Shown piece by piece: positions 35,218 through 46,117 of a stretch of DNA of 64,000 bases (positions within the stretch are counted from its first letter, which is position 1; each line of letters begins with the position of its first letter). The position numbers were made by a program, and so were the translations under genes. The notes under the pieces were generated by a model. It was not told where the DNA came from, searched no databases, and saw nothing but the letters and a program-made list of their open reading frames with translations. Source of the DNA: Artemisia argyi (lineage: Eukaryota > Streptophyta > Magnoliopsida > Asterales > Asteraceae); NCBI GenBank assembly GCA_030686995.1, contig CM060704.1:175581718-175645717 (forward strand), in the 5' to 3' direction.

Positions 35218-35590
35218 ATCAGTTGCTCAAGTAAACAAAAATGCAATGTATGATGAGTTAGTTAGCAAATTTTGACAGTACAATGACTTTATCAGCAAGT
35301 TTTATTGTACAACGACTAAAGAAACAATGAAAATAGTAGTGCGACTTAATTGAAGAAAACACAAAGTATTGTGACTTTTGTATGTATTAACCCATTAATT
35401 TGTGGTTTACTACATCAAGTCTTGGACAGTTACTTGTAACGTGCAACTTGGGCCAGAAAGCCCAACTTAACTAGACACAAAATCACACACACATTACTAT
35501 GGACTTGGGCCCTTAAATGGACGGCAGAAAAACCTTGCGACTCGGGAGCGTGATTACGAAATAAAAGAAATTGAAATGTATATATGTAAT
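34694..35590. other. No gene; poly-A tract at 35167-35215
   Basis: The region is AT-rich and contains an A run of about 49 bases and a (GAT)n stretch near 35050. No supported coding sequence was found. Confidence 0.5.
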
Positions 35591-35597
35591 TTTTTTT

Positions 35598-35753
35598 AGT
35601 TAATTTCATATTTAGCTAATATAAATTTTAAAAAATGTCATATTTATTCAACTTGCAAGTAGATAATGCATAATGTGCAATGATTTTGATGCATATTTAA
35701 AAAAATATAGAATTTGATGTTTATATTGGTTAAATATGAAATTGACTATTGAG
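35598..35753. mobile_element. AT-rich foldback MITE, copy 1
   Basis: The ends ttaatttcatatttagc and (inverted) tcaatttcatatttaacc are similar, and the whole sequence is repeated at 36714-36857. It belongs to a short non-coding MITE family. Confidence 0.55.
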
Positions 35754-36147
35754 TTAAGATCAAATGAGAAGTAATTTTAATAAGAGAAAGATGAGAAATA
35801 ACTATAATCGCATATTCGAGATGTACCGATATAAATTATATGCTTCTCTATTATCTTATATGTATCATAATGTGTTTTCCAGCTTTTAATTACATGTATA
35901 TACGTATATTAGATGCATTTTATGTTTTCTCTTTTATTTTGTTCGTCTACGTGTGACGTAATCATAAAAATCAGTTTGCACCATTTTCACTTCAAAATAA
36001 CTTTCGAAACTTAAGAGTTGTATCCAAATAATAGAGATGCATCTAATGCAAGTCTTTACATCTCAAATATATGGTTAAAGTCACTTTTCACCACTTTTTA
36101 TTTTAATTTACTTCTCACTGTATCCCTTCTCATTGCCCTTGTTTTTA

Positions 36148-36302
36148 GAGAGGTGATTTGCACACTCCCATAAATGATTGAGACACTCTAAATTAGTGTG
36201 TCTTGACATTTATACCATCACATTACTTTTACGGGTATAAATGTCAAGACACTTTAATTTAGAGTGTCCCAATCATTTATAAAAGTGTGCAAATCATCTC
36301 CC
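36148..36302. mobile_element. Mutator-type MITE
   Basis: The ends GAGAGGTGATTTGCACACT and (inverted) GGGAGATGATTTGCACACT are flanked by TTGTTTTTA and TTATTTTTA (eight of nine identical). It is of the same family as 25536-25677. Confidence 0.7.
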
Positions 36303-36517
36303 TTATTTTTATATTACTTTTCTATAGAAAGGTAACCTATGCATGCATTCAACACATCTATCATCTTACATAGTAACTCACACATGTCTCGGTTACGATT
36401 AGAACGCGCGACCTTTTGATCAGCACTCATTTAACGCTAGACCTTGTGGTTCAAAAGATATTGAAATGTTGTAATTACTTAGTACCATTGGAATAATTCA
36501 TTAAAACTTGCTATACC

Positions 36518-36659
36518 CACATAAAAGTATTCACAAAAATAATCCACTCGTTGATGAGTCAACGGGTGCTTGATTTTTTGTGGAATCCACATCCCACAAA
36601 AACCAATCACCCGCTGACATCTCAGCGAGTGGATTGTTTTTGCGGATACATTTATGTGC
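36518..36659. repeat. Short hairpin-forming sequence
   Basis: Left arm 36518-36583 and right arm 36594-36659 are imperfect inverted repeats (core AATCCACTCGTTGATGAGTC against rc AATCCACTCGCTGAGATGTC), separated by a 10-base loop. It could be a small foldback MITE or a young miRNA-like precursor. There is no coding sequence. Confidence 0.6.
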
Positions 36660-36713
36660 ATGTATCATTGATATACTTCATTTGGGTTACGTTTTTGTTG
36701 GATTAAACCTTAC

Positions 36714-36857
36714 GTATAATTTCGTATTTACTCGATATAAATTTCAAATTGTCATATTTATCTAATTTACAAGTGAATAATGCTTTTGCAATGATTTTAA
36801 TGTATGTTTGAGAAAATATATTATTTTTATATTTTTATTGAGGAAATATGAAATTGT
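36714..36857. mobile_element. AT-rich foldback MITE, copy 2
   Basis: This is a diverged copy of 35598-35753 in the same orientation, with inverted ends aatttcgtatttactc and gaggaaatatgaaatt. Confidence 0.5.
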
Positions 36858-37292
36858 AAGTCACTCAACTGCCCCAAACTTAAGTCCAAACGGAGTGGTC
36901 ATGAGTGACCATGTATGTCACGAGTGACAGCCACCACACAAGAACCATGTCACAGTAAATTTGCAATGGTTTGGTGAGTGGCTCACCATATTGTGAGCTG
37001 GAAAAAAGTTGGCCTCATCTTTTGGTTTAATGTTTTTTATTTGTTTTGTGAGTGTGTGTGATGTATTTAGTGGGTATATTTATATAAAGAGATTAATTTA
37101 ATGAAAGTTAGGGGAAGGTAACCAAAACAAATAAATGGTGAGAGAGAGCGAGAAAGTAAAAGGAAAGAAAATTGAGGTGTCGCTGAGGTGGCGGTGAGTG
37201 AGTCACCAACCACTCCTTTTAACCTTACCTTATTTTATTTGACTTGATTTACAGCTCTAATTTTAAAATTTTAAGGTAGTTGGAAACACTAA

Positions 37293-38168
37293 GGAGGTGC
37301 TTGGTTGGGGATAATGGGGGTGGAGAATGGGAAAGGTAATGATTAAACATGCCTGTTTATGACTAGGGAATGCAATCATTGTTTAGTATGGGGTAATGAG
37401 GCATTACCCAGTAAATTGGGAGGTATGGTAATGATTACCTACCAGCAGCAGCCACCACCAGCAGTAGCCACCACCACCAGTAGCCACGACCACCACCAAC
37501 CACCACGACCACCAGCCACCACCATTAGCAGCCACCACCACCACCACCACCAGCCACCACCACCACCAGCCACCACCACCGCCACCACCACCACTACCAG
37601 CCACCACAACCACCAGCTACCACCAGCCACCACCACTAGCCACCACCACCACCACCACTAGCCACCACCACCACCACCACTAGCCACCACCACCACCAGC
37701 AACCACCATTAGCAGCCACCACCACCAGCCACCACCACCACCACCAGTAGCCACCACCACCACCACCACCACCAGCTACCACAACTAGCCACCACCACTA
37801 GCCACCACCACCAGCAACACTAGCCACCACCATCAGCCACAACCACCACCACTAGCCACCACCACCACTACTAGCAGCCGCCATCACCACCAGTAACCAC
37901 CAGCAACAGCAGCTACCACTACCACCACCACCACCAGCCACCACCACCACCAGCCACCACCACCACCAGCCGCCATCACCACCACCACCAGCCACCACCA
38001 CGACCAGTCGCCACCACCACCAGCCACCATCACCTTGGAGGTTAATGTGTTTTTCTTAAAACAAGCACCATCAAAGATAATGATAATCTTCATTTCATTC
38101 CTTTGCATTCCCTTTGCATTCCCTTTGCCTTTCCCTTTTCCATTCCCCATTTCGAACCAAGCGCCCCC
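37293..38168. mobile_element. PIF/Harbinger-type MITE swollen by a CCA microsatellite
   Basis: The ends GGAGGTGCTTGGTTGGGG and (inverted) GGGGGCGCTTGGTTCG are flanked by TAA (37290-37292, 38169-38171). The left (37300-37440) and right (38080-38168) parts also carry inverted subterminal motifs (gaatgggaaagg/cctttccattcc type). Between them lies about 600 bp of CCA/CCACCAG repeats. Confidence 0.7.
37440..38034. repeat. (CCA)n/CCACCAGC microsatellite-minisatellite
   Basis: Nearly 600 bp consist of CCACCA triplets broken by agc, acc and tac variants. It is strongly C-rich on the plus strand. ORFs here (His/Pro/Thr-rich on plus, Gly/Val/Trp-rich on minus) are repeat artefacts. Confidence 0.95.
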
Positions 38169-38171
38169 TAA

Positions 38172-39434
38172 GAGTAACTTTGGCCCCATGCACCATGCAC
38201 CATGCTACATTCAGAAATTTTCCGTATCAAAAAATATAGATTACATGGACCACTATTTTATTCACCTTAATCCTTCTTAAAAGCCTTAGGCCAATGCTAA
38301 TAGTAAGGTTGCCTCCTCCCCTCTCAACCAACCGACTAGATGACCACGTTCTTCCTATTAGCTCAACCGAAGGCAACCGATCACATACCCAACTTTTTTC
38401 GGTTGGCTACCAAATCGAATCTTTCAATTGTTTTGTGTGTGTAGTTTTTTTATTTGTTTTTGTGAGGTATATTTTTTGGTTGTGGTTGCAGTCGCCTTAT
38501 TAGCACATTGTAGTTGGGTGTAATGTTGAAGAAAGAAAACTGATGTGACGTTAATGTGACAGAAGGTTGACCACAATATTACGGTTACCATTGACCTTAA
38601 CACATAAGATTTTTGACCTAGTTCATCCACAATCACATAGCTTATGTAAATTCCCTTTGTTCTTCTTTCATCCAATATAACGTTGATATTGCTCTGCATC
38701 GTCTCAAAATGAGTATTTACAACTTATATGGCAGATTTTTGAAAAATACAGTTATTATATTGTCAACTTATAAAAATCCATTTTCAAAACAGAGAAAATT
38801 TTCGATTAGTTTTGTGGCCCACCTTTTTTCGAGAGGCAGCAAAACATGTGAAGAGAACTAAGAAGAACATGATGTGGGGGTATTTTGACAGTTAGGAGTA
38901 TTGGGCCCATCATCACTTCATCTTATAATTTACATACAGTAAATGCTTACCCTGGCCCATTAATATATCATTGTCAACCAGTTGACCCACTTAGAATTAG
39001 TTCAAGCTTGACCCTAACTAAATTAGCACATCATTTATCATTAGATTGCATGCTAATTACAAACTTTCTTATATAAAAAAAACTCTCTCAAGCATTTTAT
39101 GACTTGAGGTATGATTTAGGCTAAAAATATACAAACTCGAGTTAGTAAATGACCGAGAATGTATATACTATCGTCGTACCATATAGTTATCGTTTTATCG
39201 TGTACTTGATGAATCACATTCAACATTTACTGGTATAGTAGTTGGTGAACCTAACATATATATTCGTACTATGCTTGTCTACATTTTTATTTTATTTTTT
39301 ATTTTTTTAATAACAAATGTACAATCATAGTAATAGTTTAGCTATAATATTATTTAATTTATAAGTTTGTATAAAGGTTTCTACTTCGTATTAAAATATT
39401 GTTGGTGAATCATACTGTATAACTAGGAACTTCT
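38172..39434. other. No recognisable gene
   Basis: The sequence is unique-looking with moderate AT content. No open frame is long enough or familiar enough to support a call. Confidence 0.4.
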
Positions 39435-39802
39435 TACAATAAAGGGTAAATTGCAAAAATGGTCCTTAACGTTTTACGAAATTGCAAAAACGGGACCAAG
39501 ACAAAAAGTAGCGCAAAAAAGACACCAACGTTCCGAATTTTCGCAAAATCGCCACCGAGAGGCCTTTTTCGTTAGTTTTCCCGTTAAGTGCCACGTTCAT
39601 GAGGGTAGTATCGTCATTTTACTTTTCATACTTATTAAATTTGCCGCCATAATCACCTCTGTGCTTGGTATCAATGTGATTAGACCTCAATGGCTAAATT
39701 TGCAAAGTAAAATCAAATCTCTACCCCTATAAACCCCCTACAACCCACATCTTCTCCACCACGACTCGAGTTGACCGGTGTAAAAAAACGATTACGCAAA
39801 AA

Positions 39803-40348
39803 ATGCAATCACCGCAAATGTCAGAAAACACAGCCATTATAACCACCACCATAACCGCAACCACCACCACCAACACTCACCAGGAGACTTCAACGTTGGT
39901 GACAACAACTGTGACACAACACCCACAGCAAAGGCCATGTCCCCGTTGTTTCTCATAAGACACTAAGTTTTGCTACTATAACAACTACACCACGTCGCAG
40001 CCGCGTCACTTTTGCCATACATGCCGCAGACACTTGACCCATGGCGGCGTGCTCTGGGACATCCCTGTTGGAGGTGGTAGCTGGAAAAACACAAAAAGGA
40101 AAAACCCCATGAACCCCACCATCACTTTCGCTTATGTTACCACATTTGATCAGCCGGAGTACCAGGACTACCAGAGTGTGATGCCGCCTCCCCAGAGCCT
40201 GCTGCCGCCTACCCAGGGCCTGCCGCCGCCTCTACATGTGGATGATGCCAGTGATGTGAGTGTTCCGGATGAAGAGAATGGGTTTGTGTCGTCGTTGTTG
40301 GAGGATGTTTGTTTTCAGGAAGGTGTCTGGCCATTTTGTGGCAATTAG
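39803..40348 (+). pseudogene. Captured Dof zinc-finger transcription factor gene with an internal stop
   Basis: From the ATG at 39803 the frame runs 181 codons to the stop at 40348, with a single TAA at codon 52 (39956-39958). A Thr-rich N-terminus leads to a Dof domain. Cys46 and Cys49 (CPRC), then Cys71 and Cys74 (CHTC), have the exact C-X2-C-X21-C-X2-C spacing, with FCYYNNY, SQPRHFC and PVGGGSWKN motifs all recognisable. The stop lies inside the finger, between the first and second Cys pairs. Several conserved positions have changed (WTKGG to LTHGG, LRNIPVGG to LWDIPVGG). The rest is Pro-rich with an acidic end. Dof proteins are plant DNA-binding factors for AAAG sites; this copy lies wholly within a Mutator-like element, so it is best seen as a transduplicated pseudogene. 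Confidence 0.85.
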
Positions 40349-40439
40349 TGTAGTTTGTTTGTTGATGTGTTAGTTTTAGTGGTTTATGTACCCCATCCTT
40401 TTGGTCCCGATCTTTTGATGAATGGTAAATGTTATGGTT

Positions 40440-40870
40440 GTAAATGTAACTTACCTTGATCTTTTGTTTTGGATACTCGTTATATTTGACTTTTGCACAT
40501 AGGACCCAGAATTGCCCAAAATGGATCAAATTGATTGACAACCATTGAAACTAGTTAAGAACTTAAGATTACATAATCTTCCACTAAAAGACCATAGCAG
40601 AAGCATAACAACTTATTGATCTTTTGGCTAATTCGTAGTAGTTATATTTACATAGGACCCAGAATTGCCCATTTTGACAATCATGTTTGACTTTTGCACA
40701 TGATTGTACATGCACCAAAATACCCAGAATTGCCCAAAATGGATCTAAAAAGAAGGCACAAAAATAATGCACAGGCACAAAAATACCCAAAATTACCCAA
40801 ATTGACAATCAATTTTGACTTTTGCAAATAACATTATGGTTGACTTTTGCAAAAATACCCAATGGTTGAC
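40440..40870. repeat. Imperfect direct repeats within the Mutator-like element
   Basis: Several copies of 'acccagaattgcccaaaatg' and 'gttgacttttgcacat' motifs are spread over about 430 bases. They lie downstream of the Dof copy, and their role is unknown. Confidence 0.6.
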
Positions 40871-41026
40871 AAGCAAAACATAATAAATCAACACAACAAA
40901 ACATAGATGACAGAAACATAACAAAATCATAATATATCATTAAAGTTCAAACATAACATTCATAAAAAGGATGGAAACATAAAAGGAACAATCAAAACAA
41001 AGATGACCATGAAAGAAACTCTAAAG

Positions 41027-41362
41027 TCACTTGACAAATGCGTGCTTGTTGAAGAGCTTGAGCTTCGCTTCTGCCATCTTCTTCTTCAAATCCAAAAGCT
41101 CCATAACATCGGACTTTTGAAGCTTCTTCAAGAACTCCAAGCATTTGAACATCTGCACCGAGGGACGCACCAGTTCCATTTCAGAGATCATCTTGTTCCT
41201 TTGAACGACAATATCAAGCAACTCTTGATACGCCACAAACAGCTCTTTGGCATACTTGATATCACGCTCTGTCTTCCTAGCAAAAAGCACCGTCATCTCG
41301 TATGGTAACTCGGTTGAGTTAGCAGCAGCAGCGAGTTCCTCAAGAAGGACAAATTGAGACAT
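41027..41362 (-). CDS. Intact 111-residue ORF in the Mutator-like element, unknown function
   Basis: The product starts MSQFVLLEELAAAANS and is predicted to be mostly helical, with Leu, Glu and Lys at heptad-like positions (QELLDIVVQRNKMISEMELV, FLKKLQKSDVMELLDLKKKM), so a coiled coil is plausible. It has no signal peptide, zinc finger or catalytic motif. It lies downstream of the PB1-like frame on the same strand, within the same element. I do not recognise the family. It could be an accessory protein of this MULE lineage or another captured gene. Confidence 0.5.
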   Translation of the reverse strand: MSQFVLLEELAAAANSTELPYEMTVLFARKTERDIKYAKELFVAYQELLDIVVQRNKMISEMELVRPSVQMFKCLEFLKKLQKSDVMELLDLKKKMAEAKLKLFNKHAFVK

Positions 41363-41718
41363 TCTTTTGCTAAATTTGATTCAAAAAAATAGTTTTACTG
41401 TGTTTGTTTACTGGATGGATGAGGAAGTTACTCGGGGTATAGGCTTTAAATAGGCGTGGTAAGTACATGTGAAACTGTGTTTTAGGCGTGTTTGGGTAAT
41501 AAATGAAAAACGTTTGGCATCCCAAAATTGCATCCCAAAATTGCCAAGTTTTTTTGCTTCCATTAGATTTGATAACATGTTATGCAACCATTAAACCTAG
41601 TTAAGATTACATAAACGATACATAAACATTAATAAAGTAAACATTGTTATAAATGATCTACTAAAAGACCATAGCAGAATCACAACAATTTATTGACCTA
41701 AACATAAAAGCATAACCA

Positions 41719-43073
41719 TTATTTAGCATCATCCTTGGGATTCTTGTCAGCATCATCCTTGGGTTTCTTGTCAGCAGCAACCTTGGGTTTTTTGTCAGCC
41801 ATCAGTCTTCGCCTCTTGATTGATCTTCCTTTGTCTTCAAACTTGTCCTTTGCGATCACTCCATCTTGCCCAACTCCATTTCTTTCAAGCACTTGAACTG
41901 GCTCATCTCCTTGTTTAGCAACCTCTTTGTCCTTAATCACATCTCCTTCAACAACTGGCATACATCCCTCATTTCCAACTACTAGAGCACACTGATCATC
42001 TGGTATCACATCCACATCACGAACTCTTTGTTCACCATCATCACCATCAACATCCAAATTTGCAAACCTTTCTTCACCAACGACCACAAGTGGAACCAAA
42101 CTGAAACTAATTGGTTCAGCAAAAATAGCATACACCTCTGTTCCTTCTCCAGCTGCAACTATGTCATCAAGTTCATCCAATGCTTGATCTATTTCAGCAA
42201 ACATGTCACTAATCTCTTGAGGCTCTTCAGGCTCTTGAGGCTCTTCAATCGCATGCATCTCTTCAGGTTCAGGTACATCAATTAAATGGTATGGATCACC
42301 AAGCCATTCTTGAGCAACCTCTTCATCACTTGCGTCATCATAATACGCATCATCAAAATCGAGATCATGAAAATCGAGCAAACCTGTAGACTCCTCACTT
42401 GAATCCTCCACAGTAAATCTTGGTCAATCTCTTCCAATAACCTTCTGAATTGAAACTCATCACTCATCCTTTTTGTATGATCTGCAATCATTTTTTCGGC
42501 ACAAAATGTTGGTGGGAAGTCACTGTCAGAATCAGTATCAAAAACAGGTCCAGCCTTCTCAGGTTGTCTTGTCTTATGCCACTCTTTATGCCACTCTAAC
42601 AATAGTAATTTCCCACTGTTTCCAGTCTTACCATCAACACCCTTTCCAACAGCCTCATTCATATCATCATCCACTATTTCTTCTATCACCACACCCTTGC
42701 CCTTAGTCATCATTCGATCCATCATCTCACACTCAACAATTGAAACACCGGTTTCAATATACAACTCCAATTGTGTAAATATAGGAACATACTCCACAAG
42801 TGTCTTCACATCTTCGTCAGAGTTTAGTGGTAGCAAACCATCATCCAGTGACTCCCAAGGTATCCTAAAGTGAGTAAACATAAGGGTACTATCCGAGTAA
42901 CCTAAATCCTCTAACATTTCGCCCAATAATTCCATGGAGAAAACGTCAGAGTGAATTCCGTCAAACCAATCTGTATCTCCAAAGAGATATCTTCTTCCTG
43001 GTTTTGAGGTAAATTCACCATTGTGATGGATTTGCAAAGAAAACACCTTTTCATTCAAATCTGTGGAACACAT
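41719..43073 (-). pseudogene. PB1-like domain protein of Mutator transposons, one frameshift
   Basis: The frame starts at 43073 (MCSTDLNEKVFSLQIHHNG). Residues about 10-110 look like the PB1-like N-terminal domain of plant MULE proteins (FSLQIHHNGEF, RRYLFGDTDWFD, ELLGEMLEDLGY, HFRIPWESLDDGLLPL). A linker follows with TDSDSDFPPTF and FQFRRLLEEIDQD. At about 42411-42420 the acidic continuation (EDSSEESTGLLDFHDLDFDD) switches to a second frame, as a single missing base would cause. It ends in Lys/Asp repeats (ADKKPKDDADKNPKDDAK) at 41719. The transposase core that would normally follow is absent. Confidence 0.65.
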
Positions 43074-43556
43074 AAAACATCAATTACTTCGGACAACAAT
43101 AATAAGTTTAAATGGAAAACATTAAAATGGAACAGAGTATTCTTACTATAAAGGATTCCTAAATCAGGTATCGGGGTACTGCGTGCACGATTTTTTCAAA
43201 GCTTAACCATTCTCAAGATCTTTACCTGTGAAATTAATGTTCTCCTTGGAAGAAATTGAGACCCGTATATAAAGTATTGCTCTAAAGGACTAAATTTGTA
43301 AAAAAAAAACACTGGCAACTGAAGTTATTGGCGGGAAAGGGGTAAAATGACGATACTACCCTCATGGACGTGGCACTTAACGGGAAAACTAACGGAAAAG
43401 GCCTCTCGGTGGCGATTTTGCGAAAATTTGGAACGTTGGTGTCTTGTTTGCACTACTTTTTGTCTCGGTCCCATTTTTGCAATTTCGTAAAACGTGAAGG
43501 ACCATTTTTGCAATTTACCCTACAATAAATATACGGAGTAGTTTTATATTGTAAAA

Positions 43557-43736
43557 GAGGAATGTTAGAACCACACAATTTTTACAAAATATTTTTCACA
43601 CAATGATGTGTCATGTAAACTTGTGGATGTATTTAAGAGAGAGAATTAAAAAGTAAGTTAGAGAATACCACTAACTATATGACACATCATTGTGTGGAAA
43701 ACATTTTGTAAAACTTTTGTAGTTCTAGCATTCCTC
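43557..43736. mobile_element. Mutator-type MITE next to the Pack-MULE
   Basis: The ends GAGGAATGTTAGAACCACA and (inverted) GAGGAATGCTAGAACTACA are flanked by perfect 9-bp ATTGTAAAA (43548-43556, 43737-43745). It is a 180-bp foldback without coding capacity. Confidence 0.8.
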
Positions 43737-44170
43737 ATTGTAAAATACTAATGTGTACCCGTTTATAGTGACTCAAAATTATTAATTAATCTGTCTTCTG
43801 AAGATCCTATGACTAAGATAAATATATATAATTTATTTTTTTCTAGCATGCATATGTCATTTTTATTTATGATTATATATAGATTTCTATATATACATAA
43901 TTCCAACATGGATGCCATAAAATTGCAATATTACCTATTTGGTGTAACATGGTGTCTCAAATGTACAACTCACTAATGCTAACATCTAAAGGCATAGTGA
44001 TAGTTCTTGTCAAAATATAGTGCAATTATTAAAGAAGCAAAGGTACATACAACTCACCAAAAGCTAAACAATTAGTGTTGGTACAACTTACCCAAAATAG
44101 AAAGATGAAGTACTTAAAGTAGAGTGTTTGGTAACACTTTTTTTTACATCTTTGTGTGATGGTTCTTACC

Positions 44171-44639
44171 TAGGGGTGTAAACGAGCCGAGTCGAGTCGA
44201 GTATTGACAAGCTCGAGCTCGGCTCGACATATAATACTCGAGCTCGAAACTCGGCTCGAGCTCGACCGAGCCTCAAAATTCAAGCTCGAGCTCGGCTCGA
44301 TCACTAAAACTCAAGCTCGAGGCTCGGCTCGGCTCGGCTCGTATATATTAAATAAAATCAAGTTTTTGAAAAAGTCACTATAGAAAAGCTCGAGCTCGGC
44401 TCAAAATTCAAGCTCGAGCTCGGCTCGTATATTCTTGAAGGGCATATATGTAATTATAGAAAAGCTCGTTAAGGCTCGCGAGCTTCACGAGCCGAGTAAC
44501 ATAGAACTCGAACTCGACTCGACATCTTACACGAGTAGCTCGAGCTCGAGCTCGACTCGTTTAAAATCGAGTCGAATCGAGTATTTTTCGAGTCGATCTC
44601 GAGTTACTCGCGAGTTGTCTCGGCTTGATTACACCCCTA
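44171..44639. mobile_element. hAT MITE with GCTCGAGCTCGG subterminal repeats
   Basis: The ends TAGGGGTGTAAACGAGCC and (inverted) TAGGGGTGTAATCAAGCC are flanked by perfect TTCTTACC (44163-44170, 44640-44647). Dense copies of gctcgagctcggctcg lie on both sides of the centre. It resembles the element at 60168-60620. Confidence 0.85.
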
Positions 44640-44647
44640 TTCTTACC

Positions 44648-46108
44648 TTCTTTAGCAAGTAAAGATGGCTACTTGTCTACCAAAACAGATTTAGGTATTT
44701 GAAATAGGGTATCCATCATCATTGTGAATTGTGATATTCATTTATGTTGTGCAATGCATAGGTAATATAATTGTCGTCATTTTTATTTAATAAACAAATT
44801 GAACACAACTTATCGCGACTCAAATGGATCCTTGATGAGGAGCAAAGTAGAGCAATGCGTCCAAGGCCGTCTCATAGATTTTAGTGGCCCTGTTCCATTA
44901 TCACAAAGAGATTTTAAACACACACAAAAAATCTTGTGGCCGTTATCAAGTGGTGACCCTGTGTAATAGCACCGCTAACACTCTTTTAGAAACGGCCCTA
45001 AATGCGTCATGTATGATGAAAATATGTTGGATATGTTCAATCAAACGACAAAGTAACAACGTTATAAAAGACGATGTTGAGAAGCACGTTAAAAGGCTTA
45101 TAAAAAAAAAGGATGTTGTTAGGATCGCTATGTGGCATAATATGCACAACATTGCATTCGGTTTCATTCTAAAATCAATTGATGATAAATGAAGTAACTA
45201 ATCAAACTTAAATGTCACTATCTGTTTTTATTATTTTTAGTGGAAAATGGGTTTGTATCCAACATATGTCATTAAGAAACATATCAATATGCTCAAGCGA
45301 AAATTACTTAAACTATAATGATCTATGATTAAAAGAAAGTTTCATATCTCTCACTATTTACACAGAAAACAATCAAAGGGCGTGTGTCTCATATGATATC
45401 TCATATTTTGTGAGAATCTCTCCAATCAAGTAGTTGTCGGTTAAAGTACTGTTTAAAAGATGCAAGATAGATTTGTAGTGTAAATGTTATGAAATAATTA
45501 AAATTATCGTTCTAAAAAAATACTATCTAAAAAATAGAAAAAATGGAAAACAAAATGAAAAAAATGTTGTGAATAAGAGAGCTTAAAATGGGAACCCTAT
45601 GCCATAGATTTTAGGTGCTTCTTTTTAGGCTAAAAGTTGCATAGTCTTTTGTCTAGTGATCACAAGTGCTTTATTTGTTCCATATAAATGGGCCAACATG
45701 GTTTTCACCCCTGAAGTAAACATGGTTCATGCTTTTAACATTCATTACAAAAGTGTTCAAAAAAAGTAGAGTAAAAAGCATAATCTTTAACTCAGTTATG
45801 TGTAAATGAGTGGTTAAAAGTGGTACATTTCAAATATGATTTTTGCTTTAAAAAAGATCAAAAAGAAAACCAAGGGTAGCACATAGATTATTGAATGAAA
45901 AATTGATGGAGGATAGAATATGTGTATGCAATGTGACAGAGGAAACTCAATACAGTTGCAGTGATGGGGGACACAACACAAATTCATGTGATTATACACA
46001 CATTTCCTTTTCTCCCTAACTTTCATGAACATGTAGGAATGCACTCACTATCATGCTAGCTCTCTTGGCTCCCCTTTTTGTGGTCCAAAATTTTTTGCTT
46101 CATTATTG
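44648..46108. other. No recognisable gene
   Basis: A 102-codon plus ORF at 44884-45192 has no motif I recognise, and an overlapping minus ORF of similar quality exists. I do not support either. Confidence 0.4.
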
Positions 46109-46117
46109 TTATATTTT

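Larger units (their letters stand above)
39444..43520. mobile_element. Mutator-like element (Pack-MULE) carrying a Dof gene and PB1-like coding sequence
   Basis: Terminal inverted repeats of about 190 bp begin gggtaaattgcaaaaatggt (left) and gggtaaattgcaaaaatggt (right, inverted). Perfect 9-bp target duplications TACAATAAA flank them (39435-39443, 43521-43529). Inside are a Dof-related gene on plus, an intact 111-codon ORF on minus and a PB1-like/acidic frame on minus. No MULE transposase core or SWIM zinc finger is present, so it would need a helper to move. The inverted repeat end resembles the ends of the palindromic element at 50487-52268 (gagttaattgcaaaaatcgt). Confidence 0.85.

Noticed and set aside
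37359..38189. His/Pro/Thr-rich and Gly/Val/Trp-rich ORFs
   Set aside because: They are reading frames through a CCA repeat inside a MITE.
44884..45192. 102-codon plus ORF
   Set aside because: No motif or family was recognised, it overlaps an equally good antisense ORF, and there is no promoter signal.
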